The notes under the pieces were generated by a model, which was given only the letters and a program-made list of their open reading frames with translations, was not told the DNA's origin and ran no database searches. The position numbers and the translations under genes were made by a program. From CAVVDY01 sp963815775 (GTDB lineage Bacteria > Acidobacteriota > Terriglobia > Terriglobales > Acidobacteriaceae), in contig CAWFIB010000025.1 in NCBI GenBank assembly GCA_963815775.1, positions 1-64,000 of the forward strand: a stretch of DNA of 64,000 nucleotides. The letters are read 5' to 3'. Below, one piece after another: positions 17,887-26,863 of the stretch (within the stretch, counting starts at the first letter, position 1; each line of letters begins with the position of its first letter).

Positions 17887-18984
17887 TTAACGTTCGATCT
17901 CTTCTTCAAGTTGGAGAGCAATACTATTCAGGACAACAGGCTGAATGCCCTGAAGATCGGCCACTTTGGCCGCAAGGCTTTCCAATTCTTCAATAGAAAT
18001 GAAACGACAATAATCGCTTAGGCCGATCTTTCGAAATGTCGGTCTGCCTAGTTCCGCGAAGAATTTATTTTGCCTGTCTCTGGGAGCAACGATGAATAGG
18101 TTGATTTTGAGAGCGGGCACCACAGCCAGCAGATCTGACATCCTAAGTAACCCGGAATAGACCGATGTGGTCGTCTCAACTTCGAAGGCGCACACCGGCA
18201 TCCCCTGTTGAATCCAAATCACGTCGATCAAAGAAATTCTTGAAATGGCATCTTCGCTCAAGCCCAAACTAGGCAATTTTTTCAGAGTGCCGTCGCTCAG
18301 AGCCTTGCCCTTGCATTCCTTGTTCTTGTCGTTCGAGGCAATCCAGATCGAGCATCCTGTCAGTCTTCCGAGCCGTTTCAGAGTGTCTTGCGCCCGGTGG
18401 TGCGCCGACGCTTCTTTCGGCGTCTGAGGATCATCAGCGACAACTGTTGATGCCTTCAGAGAATTCGCCGTGACCGCCTCGCCTCTAAGTTTTGAAGCCG
18501 GTTCATTAGCGGATCGAGTTTTGCTTGCACGCTTGCCCTCAGCTTCTATCAGCCTTTCCGGGAGGTTTTCCCGGAAAGACTCAATGCTATTTGGTGCGGA
18601 TTTGATTGCAGAGAGAAGTTTATCGGCTGCTTCACCTTCGAGAAGTTGTTGATTTAGTATTCCCCAGCCATAGGTAGGCCCCCAGACTGATGTGAGGACG
18701 TCTCGAGCTTCGCCCAACAGCAAAGGCCGATGTTGAGGCTCAATCAGATTAAGGAACTTGATGGGGATACGAAATGGATACAACCCGTTATCCCATACTT
18801 TCTCGCTGCTCTTGTATTTCTTGCCCATCACCTGCGCTAGGGCTGCAAGGCTTTTGTTAACAGTAAGTAGGAGGTAATCGCCCTGACGCCAGTCGCTAAA
18901 ACGATCAGTTTTGGCGCCCCAGAGGCCATGCCCGAAGCATGTGAGCAATTGGAATTCGTCAATTGAACTCAGTCGCAGTCTCAT
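17887..18984 (-). CDS. Putative EVE/PUA-like domain fused to a PD-(D/E)xK nuclease
   Basis: 365 aa, soluble. The N-terminal 105 residues resemble an EVE/PUA-like fold: GHGLWGAKTDRFSDWRQGDY, a strand-rich middle, VWDNGLYPFRIPIKF. Domains of this type read modified bases in DNA or RNA. A variable charged linker follows (about 140-195). The C-terminal part (about 195-345) has the pattern of a restriction-endonuclease fold: D254 in LIDVIW and E268-V-E270 in AFEVETTTSVYSGLLRM, then KINLFIVAP. Together this suggests a one-protein modification-dependent nuclease; this is inference, since neither domain was tested by profile search. G+C is visibly lower than in the flanking permease genes and it stands alone, both signs of transfer. 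Confidence 0.6.
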   Translation of the reverse strand: MRLRLSSIDEFQLLTCFGHGLWGAKTDRFSDWRQGDYLLLTVNKSLAALAQVMGKKYKSSEKVWDNGLYPFRIPIKFLNLIEPQHRPLLLGEARDVLTSVWGPTYGWGILNQQLLEGEAADKLLSAIKSAPNSIESFRENLPERLIEAEGKRASKTRSANEPASKLRGEAVTANSLKASTVVADDPQTPKEASAHHRAQDTLKRLGRLTGCSIWIASNDKNKECKGKALSDGTLKKLPSLGLSEDAISRISLIDVIWIQQGMPVCAFEVETTTSVYSGLLRMSDLLAVVPALKINLFIVAPRDRQNKFFAELGRPTFRKIGLSDYCRFISIEELESLAAKVADLQGIQPVVLNSIALQLEEEIER

Positions 18985-19185
18985 GTCTCTAAATTATGGC
19001 TTTCGCCTTCAAGACTACAGTAGGTGTCAAGGGAGGGTGGCCTACGGCCCGTTCCGATGAGCCACGCGCTGGTGCCACACAACAGTTCCAGCCTTAAGCA
19101 CAGTTGTTTTGATATTGCCCTGGCGACGAACGGGAACTGTCAGCCGTTCCCGGCATCATGTACGCTGATGTCCGGAGCATTCACC

Positions 19186-20181
19186 ATGACCACTCCCGTT
19201 CTTCGTTTTCTCGCTTTCATCTTGATTGCTGCCAATTCTGTTATCGTCTGCGCGCAGCTTCCTTCGCCCGCGCTGCTGGTGCTCAATAAGGATGACAACA
19301 CGCTGGCCATCATCGACCCAGCCACGAACATCATTGTCGGCACCGCACCCACGGGAGACGCCCCGCACGAGGTCGCCGCATCCAGTGATGGCCGCTTCGC
19401 CTACGTCACCAACTACGGGCCGTTTCAGCCCGACCAGCCGGGCAACACTCTTTCCGTTATTGACCTTGCCACTCGCAAAGAAACGCGTGTCGACGTGGGC
19501 CCCTTGCGTCGTCCGCATGGCATTGAGTTCGCCGGCGGCAAGGTTTACTTCACCGCCGAGTTGAACAAAGCCATCGCGCGGCTCGACCCGCAAAGCCTCA
19601 AAGTGGACTGGCTGCTCGGCACCGGGCAAAACCGCACCCACATGATCGTGCTGGCAAAAGGGCTGAACACGATGTTCACCGCCAACATCCAGTCCAACAG
19701 CATCAGCATGATCGAGCGCAGAGCCGGCCCGGATGAGTGGACCGAGACTGTCATTCCGGTGGGCAAAGGTCCCGAAGGCTGCGATCTTTCGCCCGACGGC
19801 AAACAGTTCTGGGCGGCAAACTCGGGCGACGGAACCGTGAGCGTGATCGATGTTGCCGCAAAGAGAGTTGTACAGACATTCGACGTTGGCACCAAACGCT
19901 CCAACCGATTGAAGTTCACCCCCGACGGCAAGCTGGTGCTGGTATCAGATCTGGGCAAAGGCGATCTGGTGGTGATCAACGCTGCGTCGCGCAAGGTGGT
20001 CAAGCGGATTCACCTTGGCAAATCGGCGGCCGGGATTCTTATCGTGCCTGACGGATCACGTGCTTATGTCGCGTTGAGCGCCGACGGCAAAGTCGCAATC
20101 GTTGATTTGAAGACGCTCACCGTCACCGGCGACATCGCCACCGGCCGCGGTCCTGACGGCATGGCCTGGGTGGGGCAATGA
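19186..20181 (+). CDS. Secreted YVTN/NHL-type beta-propeller protein
   Basis: 331 aa from the ATG that begins the signal peptide (MTTPVLRFLAFILIAANSVIV), with GGAG 8-9 nt upstream; the open frame runs 54 codons further up but has no signal there. About seven repeats of the YVTN family are present (NKDDNTLAIIDPATN, ANSGDGTVSVIDVAAKRVV, SDLGKGDLVVINAASRKVV, VALSADGKVAIVDLKT). Such propellers are usually periplasmic or surface exposed and used for binding; no enzyme residues are recognisable. A hairpin follows the stop at about 20227. Confidence 0.82.
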   Translation: MTTPVLRFLAFILIAANSVIVCAQLPSPALLVLNKDDNTLAIIDPATNIIVGTAPTGDAPHEVAASSDGRFAYVTNYGPFQPDQPGNTLSVIDLATRKETRVDVGPLRRPHGIEFAGGKVYFTAELNKAIARLDPQSLKVDWLLGTGQNRTHMIVLAKGLNTMFTANIQSNSISMIERRAGPDEWTETVIPVGKGPEGCDLSPDGKQFWAANSGDGTVSVIDVAAKRVVQTFDVGTKRSNRLKFTPDGKLVLVSDLGKGDLVVINAASRKVVKRIHLGKSAAGILIVPDGSRAYVALSADGKVAIVDLKTLTVTGDIATGRGPDGMAWVGQ

Positions 20182-20226
20182 GCTCCTAAGGAAAGTCTGA
20201 TTAGGTCCGATCATCGAAGATCCTCA

Positions 20227-20241
20227 GGGGCTAAAAGCCCC
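20227..20241 (+). terminator. Hairpin after the propeller gene
   Basis: GGGGCT-AAA-AGCCCC followed by GCTTTATT, 46 bp after the stop. A second GC-rich hairpin (GGCCTGAAGGCC) lies at about 20266-20277 and may belong to a dispersed repeat. Confidence 0.55.
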
Positions 20242-20412
20242 GCTTTATTCGAGGCACTTACGGACGGCCTGAAGGCCGGCCCCTTCAAAGCTCGGACTTA
20301 AATCCGATCTTTCCTAACCCCGCGCGATCACGGCGAATGACGGCGGGCCATTCGCCGCACCACACTCGTCACCCACTCCCTACGCCGCCGCATACCGTAG
20401 AATCGCAATTTC

Positions 20413-22083
20413 ATGGCGGAACCCATATCTCCCGGCGCGAAGCCCGAGCGGCTATGGTCGCGGCTTCTGCGCAACCTGCGTCCCTCGCATCAGCACTCCG
20501 CGTTCTCCGCCACGCTGCTGCTGATGGCCTCGGTCATGCTCGGGCGCGTCATTGGATACCTGCGCGAGATGTACGTGGCCTGGGCATTCGGCGCGGGGCC
20601 AAAGACCGACGCCTACGTCGGGGCCTTCACCCTGCCCGATTTCCTGTTCTACATTCTGGCCGGCGGCACGGCGTCGATAACCTTCATCTCCATTTACACC
20701 CGCCAGATGTCGCTGAAGCGCGAGGCCGAAGCGCAGGAGGCGTTCAACTCCACCATCACCATCATGTCGGTGGTGATGGTTTTCGGCACCATCCTGCTCG
20801 AAATCTTTACCCCACAGTTTGAGCGGCTCCTGTTCCCGGATTTCAGTCCGGAGCAGTTGCAGCTCTGCGTACACGTCACGCGGGTTCTGCTCCCGGGGCA
20901 AATATTCTTCTATGCCGGAGGCGTGGTTTCGGCGGTGCTGCAGTCGCGGCAAATGTTTCTTTATCCCGCGCTGAGCCCGGTGATCTATGGGGCGTCGATT
21001 ATCCTTGGCGGAGTAATCGGCGCTCACCGCTTTGGCATCGTGGCCCTGGCCTACGGCGCGTTGATCGGCTCGTTCGTGGGGCCCTTCCTCATCAATGCCA
21101 TTGGCGCTTCAAAGGCGGGGCTGGGCTATCGCATCAACTTCAATTGGCGCAACCAAGAGTTTCGCCAATGGGTGCGGCTCAGCATTCCCCTCATGCTCGG
21201 CGTGTCGCTGGTCTCTGCCGATGACTGGATCCTGCGCTACTTCGCTTCCGGAGGCGCCGGCGACATCACGCGGCTGAACTATGCCAAGCGGCTGTTTGCG
21301 TTGCCGATTTCGATTCTGGGGCAGGCTGCCGGACAAGCCTCGATGCCGTTCTTCGCCAAATTGTTCGGCGAAGGAAGGCGCGCCGACTTCGCCGACACGG
21401 TGAATAAGTCGGTGTATCGCATCTCCGCCGCATCGCTGCTGGCGACGGCTTTGATGATCCCGGCCGCGCTGCCGCTGGTCGATCTGGCTTTCCGCCGCGG
21501 ACGCTTTACCTTCGCCGACTCAGTTTCCACCTCAACGTACTTCGCCTGGTTTTCCCTGTCGCTGGCGCTGTGGTCGGCACAGGCGCTGTATTCCCGCGGC
21601 TTCTACGCCGCCGGCAACACCCTCACTCCTATGGTCGCGAGCACGGTCATCACAGCCGCATCGCTCCCCATTTATCACTCAATGTTTCACAAGTTTGGAG
21701 TGGTAGGGCTGGTGATGGCCTCCGACATCGGCATCCTCATGCAGACAGTGACGCTTGCCCTCCTGCTGCACCGCGCTCGGTTGGTTCGCTTCCGAGGACT
21801 GCCGTGGCTGGAGCTGGGCAAGGCCTTCGCCACCGCACTGTTCGCGGGTGCGCTTGCCTACGGGGTGTCGCGCACAGTGCATATCACCGGCAACCGCCGC
21901 GCCGACCTGCTCGCTATCGCACTGATCGGACTCACCTGGCTGGCGGCGACAGTGCTGGGGTTGTGGATCACGCGCTCTGACCTGCCACGCGAGTTGCGCC
22001 GCCGACGTGCCGCGGCTCCGTCCAACCTCACCGTGCCCGAGCCCATGGTCGACCGCACCACTACCGGCGGCGTGGAGCCGTAG
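20413..22083 (+). CDS. murJ: Lipid II flippase MurJ (MviN)
   Basis: 556 aa, about 14 membrane helices. The N-terminal half carries the typical LLLMASVMLGRVIGYLREM and FGAGPKTDAYVGAFTLPDFL motifs, followed by MQ/FYAGGVVSAVLQSRQMF and LSIPLMLGVSLVSADDWILR. This is the MATE-like MOP family transporter that flips undecaprenyl-PP-linked peptidoglycan precursor across the inner membrane. The ATG has no SD, but TAGAAT lies 9 nt upstream, so the mRNA could be nearly leaderless. The C-terminal tail is short and charged. Flanking genes are unrelated. Confidence 0.92.
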   Translation: MAEPISPGAKPERLWSRLLRNLRPSHQHSAFSATLLLMASVMLGRVIGYLREMYVAWAFGAGPKTDAYVGAFTLPDFLFYILAGGTASITFISIYTRQMSLKREAEAQEAFNSTITIMSVVMVFGTILLEIFTPQFERLLFPDFSPEQLQLCVHVTRVLLPGQIFFYAGGVVSAVLQSRQMFLYPALSPVIYGASIILGGVIGAHRFGIVALAYGALIGSFVGPFLINAIGASKAGLGYRINFNWRNQEFRQWVRLSIPLMLGVSLVSADDWILRYFASGGAGDITRLNYAKRLFALPISILGQAAGQASMPFFAKLFGEGRRADFADTVNKSVYRISAASLLATALMIPAALPLVDLAFRRGRFTFADSVSTSTYFAWFSLSLALWSAQALYSRGFYAAGNTLTPMVASTVITAASLPIYHSMFHKFGVVGLVMASDIGILMQTVTLALLLHRARLVRFRGLPWLELGKAFATALFAGALAYGVSRTVHITGNRRADLLAIALIGLTWLAATVLGLWITRSDLPRELRRRRAAAPSNLTVPEPMVDRTTTGGVEP

Positions 22084-22274
22084 GGGCGTGTGTCAGTTGT
22101 CAGGGTCCAGTTGTCAGTTGTCAGTTTCGGAACTGACATCCTGAGCGAGCGTGAGATTCTTGCCCGTGAGCCGATCTCGAAGCTCGAAGCTCGAACTTGA
22201 AACAACTTCGGCCCCAGCTACGTATCACTGGCAGGGATTTCCACGGCAAGGATTTCCACGGTCAAGGAGGTCGT

Positions 22275-22784
22275 ATGTTTTGCGATCGATGTGGCACCGC
22301 GGTCGAGCCGGACCAGCGATTTTGCAATCAATGTGGCAGGCAGTTTTCCGACGCGCTGGTGATGGCGCGCTCCTCACCCAGCCGGGTGCAGGAGCACGTT
22401 CGCCTGGTGGGCATTCTGTGGCTTGCCTTGTCGGCCTTCAACGCGCTAGCCGGCTTAGTTCTGTTGATCGTCGCCACGCAGCTCATCCCGCATGTGCAAC
22501 AGTCCGGAGGGGCCGGCCCTGACTTTCCCGGCAATTTCCTTACCACGTTGCTGGGAGTGATCGGCGTTGCCGTGCTGGCCAAGGCGGTCGCCGGATTTGC
22601 CGCCGGCTACGGATTGCTGCAACGCGAGACTTGGGCACGCATGCTCACCCTCGCGCTGTCATTCTTGGAGCTGTTCTTCTTCCCGCTGGGAACTGCGCTC
22701 GGAATCTATAGCCTGTGGGTGCTGCTTCCTGCCCAGTCGGAGCGCGAATACATCGAAGCCGTCCGCGCCGCCGACATGGCGTGA
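22275..22784 (+). CDS. Zinc-ribbon membrane protein of unknown function
   Basis: 169 aa. AAGGAGG ends 4 nt before the chosen ATG, a perfect SD; the open frame extends 26 codons upstream without support. The N-terminus is a zinc ribbon (MFCDRCG and FCNQCGRQF), followed by about four membrane helices (LVGILWLALSAFNALAGLVL, LTTLLGVIGVAVLAKAVAGF, LTLALSFLELFFFPLGTALG). The family appears as a hypothetical membrane protein in related genomes. The same ribbon-plus-membrane plan occurs at 2439-2909. Confidence 0.8.
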   Translation: MFCDRCGTAVEPDQRFCNQCGRQFSDALVMARSSPSRVQEHVRLVGILWLALSAFNALAGLVLLIVATQLIPHVQQSGGAGPDFPGNFLTTLLGVIGVAVLAKAVAGFAAGYGLLQRETWARMLTLALSFLELFFFPLGTALGIYSLWVLLPAQSEREYIEAVRAADMA

Positions 22785-23060
22785 GGGTGGGTCAGTAGCG
22801 AGCTCACGTTGCTCGCCGTGACAGCAAGGCCCGGGTACCCCGCTTTGAGGTGGAAGCCCCCGCATTTATGCGGCGGCAATAGGCGCCTGGAAAATAATCG
22901 ATGGCGCTTTAGGGCCAGGCGTTTGGCTCTGCTAAAAGCAGCCGTGAAGATTAATGCCAATCCTGGAAATCGCCCTGTGCCGACCTTGTCTTGCAGGATG
23001 CGTGCTAACGCTGTCCCTGACACCTGATACCCGACAGCCGACACCGTGCGCCCTCTTCCC

Positions 23061-23089
23061 TTGACTCCCTCCCGCACACCCGCTAGCTT
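23061..23089 (+). promoter_or_regulatory. Promoter of the SAM hydrolase gene
   Basis: TTGACT (23061-23066), 17-nt spacer, TAGCTT (23084-23089). The ATG begins 6 nt after the -10, so transcription would start at or next to the start codon (leaderless mRNA). Confidence 0.55.
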
Positions 23090-23095
23090 CGCAAC

Positions 23096-23905
23096 ATGGC
23101 TGAGCCGCGCATCGTTACCTTCACCACCGACTTCGGACTCGATGACGCTTTTGTCGGCATCATGCATGGCGTGGTGCTGAACATTCATCCCGAAACCCGG
23201 ATCGTTGATATCTGCCACTCTGTCGCGTCGTATGACGTCGTCGACGGCGCGTGGACCATCGCGCAGGCCTATCGTTTCTTTCCACCGCGCACCGCGCATG
23301 TCATCGTCGTCGACCCGGGCGTGGGCAGCGAGCGCCGCCCCATCCTCGCCGAGACCGAGAACTACGTCTTCGTCGCTCCCGACAACGGGGCGCTGTCGAT
23401 GATCGAAGCGCGGGAGCCCAAATTCACCGTGCGGCACATCACCGCCGATCGCTACTTCCTGCAACCGGTAAGCCAGACCTTTCACGGCCGCGACATCTTT
23501 GCCGCGGTCGCCGGCTGGCTGAGCAAGGGCATCGACCCGGCGGACTTCGGGCCCGAGATCACCGACTATCTCCGCCTGCCGCTGCCCGCGGTCGAGCGTA
23601 TTGGCGATAACAGCCTGCGGGGAACGGTGCTTAAAGTTGATAAGTTTGGAAACCTGATAACCAACATCGGCGAGCAGGACGCCCCCGAGCTCTTCGCGGC
23701 CACGGCGGCGCCGATCAGCATCCTGATCTCCGGCCAGACCATCACCCGCCTCTGCCAATCCTACGCCGAGGGAGCCGACGGCGAATGTTTCGGTATTATC
23801 GGCAGCTCCGGCTATCTGGAAATCGCGCTCCGGCAGGCGTCGGCGGCGCAGCGGCTCAGCGCCAAGGTCGGCAGCCCCGTAGGAGTCGTATTTGGCTCAC
23901 GCTGA
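23096..23905 (+). CDS. SAM hydrolase (SAM hydroxide adenosyltransferase, DUF62)
   Basis: 269 aa. The N-terminal TFTTDFGLDDAFVGIMHGVV, the VVDPGVGSERRP loop and VAPDNGALSMI are the signature of the DUF62 family. Characterised members split S-adenosylmethionine with water to adenosine and methionine; a minority are fluorinases or chlorinases. The YRFFPPRTAHVIVVDPGVG pattern with Arg-His around the active site fits the hydroxide type. The C-terminal half is the small beta-barrel domain (LKVDKFGNLITNI). Cytoplasmic, monocistronic, possibly leaderless. Confidence 0.85.
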   Translation: MAEPRIVTFTTDFGLDDAFVGIMHGVVLNIHPETRIVDICHSVASYDVVDGAWTIAQAYRFFPPRTAHVIVVDPGVGSERRPILAETENYVFVAPDNGALSMIEAREPKFTVRHITADRYFLQPVSQTFHGRDIFAAVAGWLSKGIDPADFGPEITDYLRLPLPAVERIGDNSLRGTVLKVDKFGNLITNIGEQDAPELFAATAAPISILISGQTITRLCQSYAEGADGECFGIIGSSGYLEIALRQASAAQRLSAKVGSPVGVVFGSR

Positions 23906-23939
23906 TCCGGGCCGCTATCATTAAGCTCTATACACTTAT

Positions 23940-24695
23940 ATGAGGCATCTTTTGAATTACCCCATTATCACTGCTGTAGTGTCCCTGCTTGTCATGTGGG
24001 GCGCGGCCGAGCTTGGCGCTCGGCTGGCGCATCTGCGGCGTCAGGCCGGCAAGGAGCTCGAAGGGTTCAACATCGTCCTGGGCGCCACTCTCACCCTGCT
24101 TGGTTTGATCGTTGGCTTTGCCTTCTCCATGGCAGTCGGGCGCTACGACCAGCGCAAGAGTTACGAGGAAGAAGAGGCCAACGCCATCGGTACCGAATAT
24201 GTTCGCGTAGACTTGCTCTCTCCCGCGGACGCCGGCAAGCTTCACCCCATGCTGAAGCGCTACCTGGACCGGCGCATTGTGTTTTACCAGACCCGCGATA
24301 GCAGCGAACTGGAGCAAGTCCATCAGGAGGTCGTAGGCCTTCAGGACAAAATGTGGTCTACCGTCGTGTCCGCCGCCCAGGTGCAGCCGACGCCGATCAC
24401 GGCCCTGGTCGTGGCCGGCATGAACGACGTGCTCAACCGCCAGGGTTACACCCAGGCCGCGTGGTGGAATCGCATTCCCGTTGCTGCCTGGGCGCTGATA
24501 GGGATCATTGCGATCTGCTGTAACGTGCTCATGGGTTTTACCGTTCACGACACAAACCTCACGCGGCCATTGTTCGTGCTCCCACTAGTTTTGGCGATCG
24601 CATTTATGCTGCTGGCGGACCTCGACAGCCCGCGCGGTGGAATCATCCGCGTCAGGCCACAAAACCTGATAAGCCTGGCGGATTCCTTGAAGTAA
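23940..24695 (+). CDS. DUF4239 (bestrophin-like) membrane protein
   Basis: 251 aa with two N-terminal helices (ITAVVSLLVMWGAAELGARL; LGATLTLLGLIVGFAFSMAV) and two near the C-terminus (AAWALIGIIAICCNVLMGF; PLFVLPLVLAIAFMLLADL). The RYDQRKSYEEEEANAIGTEY stretch between them is typical of DUF4239, a bacterial family sometimes compared with bestrophin channels. Function is not established. The start ATG lies 5 nt after TATACA, with no SD. Confidence 0.82.
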   Translation: MRHLLNYPIITAVVSLLVMWGAAELGARLAHLRRQAGKELEGFNIVLGATLTLLGLIVGFAFSMAVGRYDQRKSYEEEEANAIGTEYVRVDLLSPADAGKLHPMLKRYLDRRIVFYQTRDSSELEQVHQEVVGLQDKMWSTVVSAAQVQPTPITALVVAGMNDVLNRQGYTQAAWWNRIPVAAWALIGIIAICCNVLMGFTVHDTNLTRPLFVLPLVLAIAFMLLADLDSPRGGIIRVRPQNLISLADSLK

Positions 24696-24793
24696 CGCTT
24701 TCGGGGAACGACTTGGTTCGCCCGAACGTATCTACGGTTGGCCAACTATGAAAGCTCTTCTGCGTGTTGGCCGCATAGCGGCAGCATGTCTGG

Positions 24794-26185
24794 CTATGAC
24801 ACGGACGCCGTAGGCACGGCAGGCAACATCCGCAGCCAGCCCGCCAACTCTTCCAGGGCCTTCTGGCAGACCATCGCGTGCCGCTGCTTCTTGTCGCGAA
24901 CGCGGCGGCGCGTGGCCTCGTCCAAGGGCAACAACAGATCGAACGTAATGTTGGCCGGTTGAAAATTCTTTGCGTCGGCGTGGCAGATGTAATTCACCAG
25001 CGCTCCGAAGGCTGTTGCCCGCGGAGGCGCCACCGGCTCAGCATCGTTCGCCAACGTAGCCGCTGCTATTCCCGCCAGCAGGCCCGTGGCAATCGACTCG
25101 ACATAACCCTCGACGCCCGAAATCTGTCCCGCAAACAGTACATTGGGATGCTGCTTCATCTGTAGCGTCTCGCGCAGCAGCGTGGGTCCGTTGATGTAGG
25201 TGTTGCGATGGATCTGCCCGTAGCGTAGAAACTTCGCGTTCTCCAGCCCGGGGATCATGCGCAGAATGCGCGCTTGCTCGCCGAACTTCAGGTGGTTCTG
25301 AAAGCCGACCAGGTTGTAGGAATCCGCGCGCAGGTTCTCCTGCCGAAGCTGTACCACAGCGTAGGGCATGTGACCGGTCTTGGGGTCGCGCAGCCCCACC
25401 GGCTTCATCGGGCCAAAGCGCAGCGTGTCGCGGCCACGCCGTGCGATCTCTTCAATCGGCAGGCAGCCTTCGAAGTAGTTCAGCTTCTCCCAGTCTTTGG
25501 CGTCGACCGATTGCGCCTCCAGCAGCGCGTCCAGAAAGCGGTCATACTCCTCCTTGGTCATGGGGCAGTTGATGTAGTCGGCGCTGCCCTTGTCATAGCG
25601 CGCGGCCATGTACACACGCGACATGTCGATGGAGTCGGCCTCGACGATGGGGCTGATCGAGTCGTAGAAGTAAAGCTGTTCATGAGGCGCCCCTGGTTCG
25701 CCCTCCAGTTGGGCTAAGCTGGGATGGGTACCCAGGCGAAGGATCTCGCGCGAGAGTGCGTCCGAGGTCAGCGGTCCGCTGGCGATGATGGTGATGCCGT
25801 CGTGCTCGTCGATGCGCGTGACCTCTTCACGTACGACGCGAATCAGCGGCTCGCGCTCGATGGCCTGCGTCACGGCTTCGGCGAATTGGTCGCGATCGAC
25901 CGCCAGCGCGTGCCCGGCAGGGACTGCGGTCTGCCGCGCGATCTCCATGAGCAGGGAAGCGGCGCGGCGCATTTCTTCCTTCAGCAGCCAGGGTGCGGTG
26001 TTCTCCGAGTCGGATTTCAGCGAGTTGGAGCAGACCAGCTCGGCGAAGTTTGCCGTCTGGTGCGCGGGCGTCGAGCGCACCGGCCGCATCTCATACAACT
26101 CGACGCTGAGCCCGCGGCGCGCACACTGCCACGCCGCTTCCGATCCGGCCAGGCCGGCCCCGATGACACGAATGGGTTTGGGCAT
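24794..26185 (-). CDS. trmFO: tRNA (uracil-54-C5)-methyltransferase, folate dependent
   Basis: 463 aa. FAD-binding GAGLAGSEAAWQCARRG at the N-terminus, then the TrmFO-specific ELVCSNSLKSD, CPMTKEEYDRF and YFEGCLPIEEIARRG motifs. The enzyme uses methylene-tetrahydrofolate and FADH2 to make m5U54 in the T-loop of tRNAs. It is the last gene of a minus-strand operon: UPF0173 hydrolase, O-methyltransferase (4-bp overlap), then trmFO after 12 bp. No frameshift; length is normal for the family. Confidence 0.95.
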   Translation of the reverse strand: MPKPIRVIGAGLAGSEAAWQCARRGLSVELYEMRPVRSTPAHQTANFAELVCSNSLKSDSENTAPWLLKEEMRRAASLLMEIARQTAVPAGHALAVDRDQFAEAVTQAIEREPLIRVVREEVTRIDEHDGITIIASGPLTSDALSREILRLGTHPSLAQLEGEPGAPHEQLYFYDSISPIVEADSIDMSRVYMAARYDKGSADYINCPMTKEEYDRFLDALLEAQSVDAKDWEKLNYFEGCLPIEEIARRGRDTLRFGPMKPVGLRDPKTGHMPYAVVQLRQENLRADSYNLVGFQNHLKFGEQARILRMIPGLENAKFLRYGQIHRNTYINGPTLLRETLQMKQHPNVLFAGQISGVEGYVESIATGLLAGIAAATLANDAEPVAPPRATAFGALVNYICHADAKNFQPANITFDLLLPLDEATRRRVRDKKQRHAMVCQKALEELAGWLRMLPAVPTASVS

Positions 26186-26197
26186 GAGGAAAGAAAC

Positions 26198-26863
26198 CTA
26201 CACCCGCATCGCCACCGTCACGCCATCGCGCAGCGGGTTGATTGTCGTGTACCACTCCGGCGACGCGTACAACATGCGATTCAACTCGGCCACCGCGTTC
26301 GTCTGCGCATCCGTTAGGTCGGGCTTCAGCTCGGGATTTCCCGCGACATACGCCAGCTTGCCCTTCCACAGTGTGTTGTCGGTGATGAACAGCCCACCCT
26401 TGCGCAGGCGCGAGGCGGCCATGCGAGCGGCGCGCGGATAATCGTGCTTGTCGACATCGCAGAAGACAATATCAAACTGCTCCTTTCGCGCTTCGAAGAA
26501 CTCCAGCGCGTCGCCGACATGGACTTCTATGCGATTCGCGACGCCTGCGCGCTCAAAATATCCGCGCGCGTCTGTCGCGTTTTTCTCGTTGCCATCGGTG
26601 TAGTGCACCTTGCCGCCGTCGCCGACAGCCATCGCCCACCAGATGGTCGAATAGCCAATCGCCGAGCCCATCTCGAAGACGCTTCGCGCGCCCATCAGCC
26701 GCGCGTACTGAAACAGCAGTCGCGCCACAGCCGGGCCGACGATCGGAATATGCTCGTCCTTCGCTCGGGCTTCCATCTCCTGTAACACGGCATTGCTCGC
26801 AGGCAGCACCGCGTAGAGATAGTTCTCCACGCGCGGATCGGTGATTGTGATCGGCTCCATCAT
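26198..26863 (-). CDS. O-methyltransferase, family 3 (class I SAM-dependent)
   Basis: 221 aa. SAM-binding SVFEMGSAIGYSTIWWA, then VHYTDGNEKNA and the acidic FDIVFCDVDKHDYPRA loop that binds the divalent cation in caffeoyl-CoA/catechol-type methyltransferases. The C-terminus holds LFITDNTLWKGKL and YTTINPLRDGVTVAM. Natural substrate is unknown. The ATG at 26863 overlaps the stop of the upstream hydrolase (ATGA), so translation is coupled; a second ATG follows at once. It sits upstream of trmFO, but no functional tie is known. Confidence 0.88.
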   Translation of the reverse strand: MMEPITITDPRVENYLYAVLPASNAVLQEMEARAKDEHIPIVGPAVARLLFQYARLMGARSVFEMGSAIGYSTIWWAMAVGDGGKVHYTDGNEKNATDARGYFERAGVANRIEVHVGDALEFFEARKEQFDIVFCDVDKHDYPRAARMAASRLRKGGLFITDNTLWKGKLAYVAGNPELKPDLTDAQTNAVAELNRMLYASPEWYTTINPLRDGVTVAMRV

